From an uncultured Lentisphaeria bacterium (GTDB lineage: Bacteria; Verrucomicrobiota; Lentisphaeria; Victivallales; Victivallaceae): a stretch of 20,487 nucleotides of DNA. Each line of letters opens with the position of its first letter. Within the stretch, counting starts at the first letter, position 1. The DNA lies in assembly GCA_937888615.1 (NCBI GenBank), contig CALABZ010000448.1, forward strand, positions 1-20,487, written 5' to 3'. A program made the position numbers and the translations under genes. Positions 7,748-14,223 of the stretch are shown here, piece after piece. The notes under the pieces are model-generated. The model saw only the letters and a program-made list of their open reading frames with translations. It was not told the origin of the DNA and did not search any database.

Positions 7748-8260
7748 TTACGGACAGTCGTCGATCCTCAGTTTACGCAACTGAATCCGGTCTTTGCCGT
7801 CAAGATAGCAAGCCCGAATATACAGGGCGGCGCCGGCGGCTTTCGGGCTCAGCTTGAAGGTACGGCTGAAGTCCTGCCAATCATCGGCAGTATCCCATTT
7901 GGTGAAAGGAATCATATGATAGCGTATGGTTTTGCCAGCGGCATCAATTTCCCGGATCGTCACCTCAAGGCGACCGGATATCCGTTCGATTTTGGCCTGG
8001 AAACTTAATTTCAGTTTCCGGTTCGGCCATTCCGCGGCGGTCAATCCGCTCAAACTCTGTGCCAGCTTCTGAGAGCTGTTGATTTTTTCTCCGGCCCCGG
8101 GTACGCCGTTTATATTCAGCACTCCTTGATTGAGGCTGAATGCGTCTGTTTTGAAGTATCCCTTGAAGCCCTGCTCAAAATCAGGATTTTTCAGTAAATT
8201 GGCGGCCGCCAGATTCCCGGCTGACAGCAATGCCGCAAAAATCAGATGTTTCATGATCAT
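7748..8260 (-). CDS. Small secreted carbohydrate-binding-like protein
   Basis: A 170-residue exported protein. It has a signal peptide (KHLIFAALLSAGNLAAA, cleavage near residue 20) followed by 'NLLKNPDFEQG', the typical opening of CBM4/9-like jelly-roll domains. Alternating beta strands follow and it ends with LRKLRIDDCP, a common last strand. No catalytic residues are recognisable, so binding of a carbohydrate is inferred only. The ATG at 8260 overlaps the stop of the DUF4838 gene by four bases (ATGA), with GGAGG seven bases upstream, so the two are coupled. It is the last gene of the cassette. The convergent kamA-like gene ends 35 bases away, with no clear terminator between them. Confidence 0.78.
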   Translation of the reverse strand: MIMKHLIFAALLSAGNLAAANLLKNPDFEQGFKGYFKTDAFSLNQGVLNINGVPGAGEKINSSQKLAQSLSGLTAAEWPNRKLKLSFQAKIERISGRLEVTIREIDAAGKTIRYHMIPFTKWDTADDWQDFSRTFKLSPKAAGAALYIRACYLDGKDRIQLRKLRIDDCP

Positions 8261-10668
8261 TTTTGTTCCTCCGATCGTTTTTTTCGCGTCAGGAAAACCG
8301 GCTTCCAGATACCGCCTGATCCGTTCTTGTCCTCCACTCTGACCACCACGGTCTGGGACGGAGCATCCCAGTCAACCAGTGAATCAATGCGGATGGCGAA
8401 CGGCGTCTTCCAATCGTCCGTATTCTGGAACAGATGCTCCCCGGCGAATTTACCGTTCAGGTAGACCTGTGCGGATTCATCCACCGCGCCAAAGAACAGA
8501 TACACCGGACTGCCTTTCCATTCGGCGGGCACTTTAATGGATTGGGCATAAAAGCCGATCCCGTCATAATTTTTCAAGATTTTTTTTAATTTCGGGTGCA
8601 TTTCTTTCAACGACTGGTTTTCCCAGCAGGAATTGACCTGGATAGGGTCCCAGGTGGTGCGTATGCGATGCCAGGAGTAATTTTCCCAATGTTCCTGCAA
8701 GCCGATATTTTCAGGATCAATCTGGAAATACCACTGTTCCGGCAGGGCCAAAGCATTACTGTATTCCTGAAACCGGGCGGCAGCGGTAATTCCGGAGACA
8801 TCGCCGAAATCCTGTTCGATCTTCAAAAGGGCGCCCCAGTTGAAATTAAGGTCGTCACGATGCTTCTCACGAAATTCGAGCAGCTTGCGTCCCTCCAGAA
8901 ACTTTTGGGAAGGGGGAGCCACCAGCGCTTGATAAGCAAGTCTGGCATGACGGTTGGCTAATTGCAACGTTTCCAGTCGATGTCGTTCCGAGGCGGAAAG
9001 TTTTTGTCCGGCGGCTTCGGCAAGTATGGCGTCGGTCGCCTCAAAATCGGCAGGCGTATAATATTTGTTGATATCCCACATCAACCCGCGGCGAAAATTA
9101 CCGTAGCGCCCTCGTTCACGAATCTTCGCCATGTTCGGAGTCAAGCGTTTTTCCCATATATTCTGCCGCCAGTAACGAAAATAGTCCCGGACTTTATCCT
9201 TAGCTGCTCCATAGGCCGAACAGTACTCATTTTCCCAATGTTCGAACGACTTCGACGGATCCGTATGGGCCCGCGCCAGGACATAGTCGGCGAAACCGGT
9301 CGCCGGCCAGAAATTATGCAATGAATCATAATCGCTGCCGATGATCCCGTTTTTGATCCCAAGCTGAAAATGGTCGAACATCTGTTTTTCGAACCCCATC
9401 GGCAAGCCGGTATTCACGTGCTGGTCATTGGGCCGCAGAAAAAGCTTTTGCGCCCCCGCCTGCTTCCAGCCTCGGTACATCCGTTCAACCTGTTCCAGCA
9501 TCATCATCGAAGGAACAAAGCCGATAATCACCTGCGGATCGACTTTTTCCCGGCGCGGCGGGAAACGATAGCAGGAGTAGGCATACATGATGACGGAGGC
9601 GTCGGGATTGAACTCTGCGGCTTTGCGCCGGACCGCATTGGCAAACCACACATAACGATCGGAAAGATTGTCGGCGAATTTCTCGCCTTTCAACGGCGCA
9701 TCGAGCTTCAGACATTCCGGACAGCGGCAATAGCCGCCGCTGTCGTTCTCGCAGACGTTAATAATTTGCGAAGGGTTTTTCTCCGCGCGCCAGTTCGCAA
9801 CAATTCGATTATGCACCGCCGGATTGCTGACGCAAATCTTGCAACGGTCCGGTTGCTGCTGATTCTCGGGGCGTCGGACGCCATCGGCCTGCATGGCGAA
9901 ATATTCCGGATGCTCTTTTCCATAAAGCTTCCACCAATGGGTAAAAGCATGTCCATAGCTCATCGGAGAACTGTTGCCCATACGCTGACGCTTGAGCCAT
10001 ATGTGGACGGCTTCGCTGGATTTCTCATACTGTTCACGGTTCTGGCGAAAGGATTCAGGCAACGTCGGAGCCACCTGTTCACTGTAATGCTTCCAGCTCG
10101 AATAGCCGGTCCGAATCTGGCGCTGGATCAAACCGCCCGGCGACCAGGAACCACTGCCGGCGGCGAGCTTAAGCTTGGCCGTTGATGGATAAACGATACC
10201 GTCGTCCCCCGGTTCCAGCCAGAGTATGCCGAGCTCCTTCTCCAGAAAATCATAAACGGCGAACAGCGTCCCGGTCCGCGATGCTTTGCTGAATACCGGA
10301 CTGAAGTCATTGACTGTCTTAGCAGGAATACCCTGAAAATCTTCTCCGTACAGCCAGGTGCCTTCCGGCGTCACCAGCCAATGAGCTTCCTCACGAACCT
10401 GTTCTTTTAAATCGGTCCCGGCGGGCGGGCCCAGATAAAATGGATACATGCCGTTTTCGGAACGCGGCCGGATAGGCAACAGGGTTCCGGTGATAAGCTC
10501 CAGATGTTTCTGGAGTTCCAGGGCGGCAAAGCGCCGAATGGGGCCGGCATTCTCCGGCAGCACAATCACAGCATGATTCGGATCGACCGCAACGTCCACC
10601 GCCCCATACAGAAATACCGATAGCCACAAAAGCGGCATGACAGCAAACAGTTTCAAATACTTCATCAT
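8257..10668 (-). CDS. Secreted DUF4838 protein, probable glycan-active enzyme
   Basis: An 803-residue exported protein from this start. Residues 1-23 are a signal peptide (KYLKLFAVMPLLWLSVFL). Residues about 28-165 resemble the N-terminal domain of alpha-glucuronidases (FAALELQKHLELITG). The DUF4838 core (about 225-480) has 'YGHAFTHWW', a Cys-rich ENDSGGYCRCPECLKLD (307-322) and 'PNDQHVNTGLPMGFE'. A C-terminal jelly-roll of the beta-galactosidase/GH2 sugar-binding type (about 650-795) carries VYLNGKFAGEH. Glycoside hydrolase activity is inferred from domain company, not shown. The frame stays open to 10782, but residues upstream of 10668 only mirror the pseudopilin gene, and the signal peptide fixes the start at 10668 or 10665. 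Confidence 0.83.
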   Translation of the reverse strand: MMKYLKLFAVMPLLWLSVFLYGAVDVAVDPNHAVIVLPENAGPIRRFAALELQKHLELITGTLLPIRPRSENGMYPFYLGPPAGTDLKEQVREEAHWLVTPEGTWLYGEDFQGIPAKTVNDFSPVFSKASRTGTLFAVYDFLEKELGILWLEPGDDGIVYPSTAKLKLAAGSGSWSPGGLIQRQIRTGYSSWKHYSEQVAPTLPESFRQNREQYEKSSEAVHIWLKRQRMGNSSPMSYGHAFTHWWKLYGKEHPEYFAMQADGVRRPENQQQPDRCKICVSNPAVHNRIVANWRAEKNPSQIINVCENDSGGYCRCPECLKLDAPLKGEKFADNLSDRYVWFANAVRRKAAEFNPDASVIMYAYSCYRFPPRREKVDPQVIIGFVPSMMMLEQVERMYRGWKQAGAQKLFLRPNDQHVNTGLPMGFEKQMFDHFQLGIKNGIIGSDYDSLHNFWPATGFADYVLARAHTDPSKSFEHWENEYCSAYGAAKDKVRDYFRYWRQNIWEKRLTPNMAKIRERGRYGNFRRGLMWDINKYYTPADFEATDAILAEAAGQKLSASERHRLETLQLANRHARLAYQALVAPPSQKFLEGRKLLEFREKHRDDLNFNWGALLKIEQDFGDVSGITAAARFQEYSNALALPEQWYFQIDPENIGLQEHWENYSWHRIRTTWDPIQVNSCWENQSLKEMHPKLKKILKNYDGIGFYAQSIKVPAEWKGSPVYLFFGAVDESAQVYLNGKFAGEHLFQNTDDWKTPFAIRIDSLVDWDAPSQTVVVRVEDKNGSGGIWKPVFLTRKKRSEEQK

Positions 10669-11377
10669 TCCAGTCGGTTGGCGCCCATGCATGCTCGGTA
10701 AAGTCGGAAGATATACCGCGCAAGGGATATTCTTTCTGTGATTCCGCATGCCCGTCAAGCATGGAAATATTCCAATTCCCACCGTGACGAAGCCCCGGGA
10801 TCATGTATCGCGCCCGCAATTCAGCCTGCGGATAACTGCCGTTTTCAATCAAAACCCCTTCCCATTTATCCCCGATGGAATAAGTGACGGATGGCGTTTT
10901 AGTCTGGCTCAGTTTGCGCCAGACCACGCGCGAAGCACTCGAAGCGTTGGAGACATACTGCTGGTTCAGGTAACGGTTCAGCCCATAATGCGATCCCTTC
11001 CAGCTGTTCCAGGCATTGGTGGAACCAAGGGTCAGGCGATTTTCCGATGGACATTTGAACACGCCCGTCGGGTCAAGGAATTCCGTGCCGGGGACCGGCG
11101 GCGGCAGCAATTGGATATTCACAAAAACAGTCTGCCAGAACCCCCCGAACGGATTCCCCGCCGGATAATACGTGAACGCCCCCGGTAGATAACTGTCCGA
11201 AATATCCGCATACATGGTAACTGCTGCCCCCAGCGTCTTGACATTGCTGAGGCATTTGGAAGCCTGGGCGGCATTGCGCGCTTTCTGCAGGGCAGGAAGA
11301 AGCATTGCGGCAAGAATCGCGATTATCGCGATAACTACAAGGAGTTCTATGAGCGTGAAACTTCTATTCCTTTTCAT
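10391..11377 (-). CDS. Type IV pilin-like (pseudopilin) protein; stop codon apparently lost
   Basis: The N-terminus has the prepilin peptidase/methylation signature FTLIELLVVIAIIAIL after a short basic leader (MKRNRS), with the conserved Glu at +5, followed by a hydrophobic alpha-1 helix. The body has Lentisphaerota-type features: CPSENR near residue 113, 'RHGGNWNISMLDGHAES' near residue 200, and a final WAPTDW at 231-236. After W236 (about 10670) the frame runs 92 more codons as Arg/Cys/Pro-rich sequence lying out of frame over the DUF4838 signal peptide. A one-base deletion removing the stop would explain this; see findings. The ATG overlaps the LacI stop (ATGA), with AGGAG eight bases upstream. 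Role inferred: a surface or envelope pseudopilin co-expressed with glycan-active proteins. Confidence 0.8.
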   Translation of the reverse strand: MKRNRSFTLIELLVVIAIIAILAAMLLPALQKARNAAQASKCLSNVKTLGAAVTMYADISDSYLPGAFTYYPAGNPFGGFWQTVFVNIQLLPPPVPGTEFLDPTGVFKCPSENRLTLGSTNAWNSWKGSHYGLNRYLNQQYVSNASSASRVVWRKLSQTKTPSVTYSIGDKWEGVLIENGSYPQAELRARYMIPGLRHGGNWNISMLDGHAESQKEYPLRGISSDFTEHAWAPTDWNDEVFETVCCHAAFVAIGISVWGGGRCGRSESCCDCAAGECRPHSALCRPGTPETSGAYHRNPVAYPAAFRKRHVSILSGPARRDRFKRTGS

Positions 11378-12471
11378 TGGTTTTCTCCTGGTTTATTATT
11401 AGTGGATAATTGAATTATAGTTTCATCCCACGGCGGATATTCCGGCCGCTGATGGGTGGAACGGATATGCAGCGTCGGGGCAACGACAAATTCGCACGGC
11501 TGATCGGTCAGCACATATTGCGCCAGCAGTTCCGCCTGCCGCGCAATATTGAATTCCACGGAGGAAACCGGCAGCGGCAAACTCTGGAGCACGGATTCAT
11601 TGTTACAGCCGCACAACAGAACATGTCGAAAACGCTCATTGCCGGGCTGCAACAGATAACGGCAACCGCCGACCGCTATACTATCGTTGTTATAGACAAT
11701 GGCGCCGATCTCCGGTTCAAGCTTTAACAATTCGTCGGTCCCGCAAAAACCAACCGCATCCGCGGCTCGGCGGAACGCCTTGTCATGGAAATCAATATTT
11801 GACATACGGTAAATGAAACGTTCGACAATCTGTCGGTTAGTCAGGTCCGGAAAAATATTCCGGATCGCGGCAAGCCGGGTGGAAGTCTCAGTTATCTCCT
11901 TTTCCTGACAAATCAGCTTGAAATTATTTCCCACCTGCGCTTGAAGATGGCGGAACATCATTTCCATCCCCAACATTGAGCCATTGTTGACCCAACGGGA
12001 ACAATAATTATAATTGCCGATATAGGAAAGTCCGCGCTCCTCAATCTCCTGGAAAATCTCCTGCTGCCCGAACGGACACCCCAGAAAGACAAAATGTTCG
12101 ACCCCGCGCCCCATCAATGTCCGAATCTTATCGAGATTCTCTTTCGGATCGCAGTCGAAAACACTGCAGTAAGCGGCATAACCCACACGGTCAAATTCCG
12201 CAATCAACAACTGCACCAGTGCCATCGAATGTTCTTCGCTATTTTGCTGCGGCATCGAAAATAAAATAGCTACCGTCCTGGTTTTCTGTCCCTGAATCAG
12301 TTTATAACCGAAACTGGGCTGGTAACCAAGCTCTCTGGCGGCCTCCCAAACCCGTTGCTTGGTCGCTTCCGAACTGTAATTGACGGCCTTGCGATTCAAA
12401 ATCTGCGAAACGGTGGGGACCGATAAGCCGGTTTTCTCCGCAATCGTCTTCAAACTACTTCTTCTAGCCAC
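11374..12471 (-). CDS. LacI-family transcriptional repressor
   Basis: A 365-residue regulator. Residues 5-50 are a LacI helix-turn-helix (SLKTIAEKTGLSVPTVSQIL, then the hinge segment ELGYQPS). A periplasmic-binding-protein-like sensor domain follows (VAILFSMPQQN from about 70; the second subdomain has AIVYNNDSIAVGG near 255). The start is GTG at 12471, with GAGG seven bases upstream; no in-frame ATG precedes the HTH. The promoter upstream is bracketed by two palindromes, so autorepression is likely, with release by a sugar or glycan fragment. It is the first gene of a cassette with the pseudopilin, DUF4838 and carbohydrate-binding-like proteins. Confidence 0.92.
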   Translation of the reverse strand: MARRSSLKTIAEKTGLSVPTVSQILNRKAVNYSSEATKQRVWEAARELGYQPSFGYKLIQGQKTRTVAILFSMPQQNSEEHSMALVQLLIAEFDRVGYAAYCSVFDCDPKENLDKIRTLMGRGVEHFVFLGCPFGQQEIFQEIEERGLSYIGNYNYCSRWVNNGSMLGMEMMFRHLQAQVGNNFKLICQEKEITETSTRLAAIRNIFPDLTNRQIVERFIYRMSNIDFHDKAFRRAADAVGFCGTDELLKLEPEIGAIVYNNDSIAVGGCRYLLQPGNERFRHVLLCGCNNESVLQSLPLPVSSVEFNIARQAELLAQYVLTDQPCEFVVAPTLHIRSTHQRPEYPPWDETIIQLSTNNKPGENQ

Positions 12472-12497
12472 GCTGTTACCTCAGAGTAAAGTATGAA

Positions 12498-12512
12498 ACA
12501 AATAGTGTTTGT
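12498..12512. promoter_or_regulatory. Operator O1 for the LacI-family repressor (predicted)
   Basis: ACAAATAGTGTTTGT is an imperfect 7-1-7 palindrome with one mismatch between arms. It covers roughly +1 to +15 of the predicted transcript. It shares arms with the perfect copy at 12557-12571. Confidence 0.72.
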
Positions 12513-12518
12513 ATAAAT

Positions 12519-12547
12519 ATAATACAAGACTGACTCCGATTTGTCAA
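12519..12547 (-). promoter_or_regulatory. Promoter of the lacI-pseudopilin-DUF4838 cassette
   Basis: On the minus strand, a consensus TTGACA (12547-12542) and TATTAT (12524-12519) are 17 bases apart. The predicted start near 12512 falls at the edge of operator O1 and leaves a leader of about 40 bases before the GTG start. This is among the best sigma-70-like matches in the window. Confidence 0.8.
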
Positions 12548-12556
12548 CCCCTCCAA

Positions 12557-12571
12557 ACAAATATTATTTGT
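12557..12571. promoter_or_regulatory. Operator O2 for the LacI-family repressor (predicted)
   Basis: ACAAATATTATTTGT is a perfect 7-1-7 palindrome. Its centre is 59 bases from the centre of O1, and it sits just upstream of the -35 box. Two matching sites flanking the promoter suit cooperative binding or looping by a LacI dimer pair. Confidence 0.75.
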
Positions 12572-12641
12572 ATTTCTATTATTCCCCCGCAATAGAGCCC
12601 GGATCCCGGGCATAAATTTTTTGCAAGACTTTAAACTATTC
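12572..12641. other. Spacer between operator O2 and the pgi-like repeat
   Basis: The region between the LacI-type gene and the methyltransferase gene (12472-12870, 399 bases) has no full-length gene. It is filled by the cassette promoter and operators, this spacer, the pgi-like fragment and a terminator. In these 70 bases I see nothing beyond a C-run and a GGATCCCGGG segment. No terminal repeats or transposase remnant flank the duplicated pgi segment. Confidence 0.5.
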
Positions 12642-12809
12642 AAAACCGGCTGGTTATTTTCGGTTTCGGGACTATATTACCTGCTCCGGCTTATTCACGG
12701 GCGAACCCTGTAAGCGAGGAACTTAATCATGAGCAATCAGAATGGATCGAACGTAACCGTCAGTATACTCTGGCCGATCCCGAAAGCGGATTCACTTATG
12801 CTGCTACCG
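12642..12809 (+). pseudogene. Duplicated pgi promoter and 5' end, frameshifted (repeat copy B)
   Basis: This matches 5029-5197 in the same orientation: about 157 of 169 positions agree by hand alignment. The base equivalent to 5128 (fifth codon of pgi) is missing between 12740 and 12741, so only MSNQ is preserved. The frame then continues to a stop at 12888-12890 (53 codons). The predicted promoter boxes (12651-12656 and 12673-12678) and the leader with its ribosome-binding site are unchanged, so it should still be transcribed. Of the six substitutions after the ATG, three are silent in the pgi frame. Similarity ends sharply at 12809, and the rest of pgi is absent. Confidence 0.88.
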
Positions 12810-12812
12810 ATT

Positions 12813-12848
12813 CGCGTCCGGGCAGCGCCCGGTGGCGGTTTTCTTTTT
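12813..12848 (+). terminator. Intrinsic terminator between the pgi-like leader and the methyltransferase gene
   Basis: An 11-bp stem (12813-12823 with 12827-12837, two G-U pairs, core CCGGGC/GCCCGG) closes the 3-base loop AGC, followed by GTTTTCTTTTT. The only visible plus-strand promoter upstream is the pgi-like one, because the preceding 4.7 kb is coded on the other strand. It may act as an attenuator for the next gene or as the 3' end of a small RNA. Confidence 0.75.
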
Positions 12849-12870
12849 AATAACAAGCAAGGAGACAGAT

Positions 12871-14052
12871 ATGACGGCAGAAAAAATTGAAACAACGATT
12901 GACCGGATCGCCTTCGGCGGTTCCGGCGTGGGACGACTGCCGAACGGCATGGTCTGTTTCGTGCCCGGTGTGATCGCCGGTGAAAAAGTCGCGGTCGAAG
13001 TCGTAACCGAAAAGAAAAAATTCGCCATCGCGAAACTCTTGGAGGTTCTCGAACCCTCTCCACACCGGGTTGCGGTGGAAACACCGGTACCCGGCGGCGT
13101 TTACATGCATATGACTTACGAGGAAGAAAATCGGATCAAACAAGCCCAGCTCCTCGACTTTTTCCACCGCCAGGCCCCGACTGCCTGCGAGAACTGCGAC
13201 TTCCGGGAACCGCTGATCCCGTCGCAGCCGTTACACTATCGCAACAAGGTGGTCCTGCATTATCAGGAGGGTCGCCTGGGGTATTTCGCAGAAGATAACC
13301 GAACCGTCGAAGATGTGCCTTTCTGTCCCTTCGCAGACTCCGAGGTAGCCGTCAAATTGGCCGAAATACGCTCAAACATGCAATCCGTCACTTTGCAAAA
13401 TGACGACAAAGTGACGATTCGCCATGCCGCCAACGGCGTTTTTCACTGGGTCAACAACGCGCCCGAAGATATTCCGAACCTGCTTTACCATACCCCCTGC
13501 GGAACGCTGGAAATTGCCCCCGACAGTTTTTATCAGGTCAATGACGAAGGGGCCGCCATCATGCAGAACGAGGTGCTGTCCATGCTTGAAAACTTGACGG
13601 ATGAACCGTCGTCATTTCTTGATCTCTACTGCGGAGCCGGATTCTTCTCGCTGGCGGCGGCGAAAGCGGGAATCGGCAAGATTATCGGCGCGGATATCGA
13701 CACGAATGCCGCTGCCGCGGCTGCCGCCAACCTGCGCCGTGCCGGATACGAAGACAAGGCCCGTTTCCACGGCTTTGCCGCCAACCTGATCGTTGCCCGG
13801 TTGATCAAAAAGAGCGGAGAAAACCCGATTCTGCTGGTGGACCCCCCGCGTCACGGACTGGATCAGGACACCGCATCCCAGATTTGCACCTCCCATGTCC
13901 GGGAACTGATCTATGTTTCCTGCGGCCCCGACACGCTGGTGCGCGACTTGAAATTACTCGTTTCAGCCGGTTTCACGGTCGAGTCGAACGTCATGATCAA
14001 CATGTTCCCCCGCACCGCGCACATTGAGAGCATTACCCGGCTCCGCCGCTGA
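12871..14052 (+). CDS. rlmD: 23S rRNA (uracil-5-)-methyltransferase, RlmD-type
   Basis: A 393-residue SAM-dependent m5U methyltransferase of the TrmA/RlmC/RlmD family. An N-terminal TRAM domain (about 3-60, IDRIAFGGSGVGRLPNG) favours RlmD or RlmCD over TrmA. The SAM site is DLYCGAGFFSL (251-261), followed by DPPRHG (324-329), catalytic C351 in YVSCGP, and general base E386 in AHIES. Three of the four iron-sulfur Cys known in E. coli RlmD (CX5CX2C) are replaced by 'TPVPGGVYMHM'; only the later FCPF Cys (C152) remains, so a 4Fe-4S cluster is unlikely. The ATG at 12871 has AAGGAG six bases upstream; an ATG at 12832 would start inside the terminator and is rejected. The exact target uridine is not deducible. 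Confidence 0.85.
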   Translation: MTAEKIETTIDRIAFGGSGVGRLPNGMVCFVPGVIAGEKVAVEVVTEKKKFAIAKLLEVLEPSPHRVAVETPVPGGVYMHMTYEEENRIKQAQLLDFFHRQAPTACENCDFREPLIPSQPLHYRNKVVLHYQEGRLGYFAEDNRTVEDVPFCPFADSEVAVKLAEIRSNMQSVTLQNDDKVTIRHAANGVFHWVNNAPEDIPNLLYHTPCGTLEIAPDSFYQVNDEGAAIMQNEVLSMLENLTDEPSSFLDLYCGAGFFSLAAAKAGIGKIIGADIDTNAAAAAAANLRRAGYEDKARFHGFAANLIVARLIKKSGENPILLVDPPRHGLDQDTASQICTSHVRELIYVSCGPDTLVRDLKLLVSAGFTVESNVMINMFPRTAHIESITRLRR

Positions 14053-14101
14053 CGGGTTGTCTTCAAAATATCATGTTGTCAATTGATGCGAAATCAGCGC
14101 C

Positions 14102-14123
14102 CCCCTGCGGGGAGGTACTTTTT
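14102..14123 (+). terminator. Weak possible terminator of the methyltransferase gene
   Basis: A short CCCC/GGGG stem (14102-14105 with 14109-14112, loop TGC) is followed, after six bases, by five T. The stem is only 4 bp and the T tract is displaced, so it is doubtful. It is the only candidate between this gene and purL. Confidence 0.3.
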
Positions 14124-14124
14124 C

Positions 14125-14153
14125 TTGAGATTATTCCGGATACGGACTTTAAA
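14125..14153 (+). promoter_or_regulatory. Possible promoter of purL
   Basis: TTGAGA (14125-14130) and TTTAAA (14148-14153) are 17 bases apart, putting the start near 14160, some 60 bases before the purL ATG and just upstream of a long inverted repeat. This is a by-eye match. Confidence 0.4.
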
Positions 14154-14168
14154 TTTGCCGCTTTGTGG

Positions 14169-14194
14169 ATTAAATTATCACTGAATAATTTAAT
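14169..14194 (+). promoter_or_regulatory. Long AT-rich inverted repeat in the purL leader
   Basis: A perfect 10-base inverted repeat ATTAAATTAT / ATAATTTAAT surrounds the 6-base CACTGA, and is extendable by a G-U and a G-C pair to 14167-14196. It lies 29 bases upstream of the purL ATG, near +10 to +35 of the predicted transcript. It could be a regulator's operator or an mRNA hairpin. It does not resemble the E. coli PurR site, and no T tract follows. Confidence 0.55.
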
Positions 14195-14223
14195 TCAATG
14201 ATATACAACTCTGGAGACTTTGG

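Noticed and set aside
10669..10782. N-terminal extension of the DUF4838 protein
   Set aside because: This part is the pseudopilin C-terminus read in another frame; the signal peptide begins at 10668 or 10665.
12832..12870. Upstream ATG for the methyltransferase
   Set aside because: It lies inside the terminator stem; ATG 12871 has AAGGAG at ideal spacing and matches the family start.
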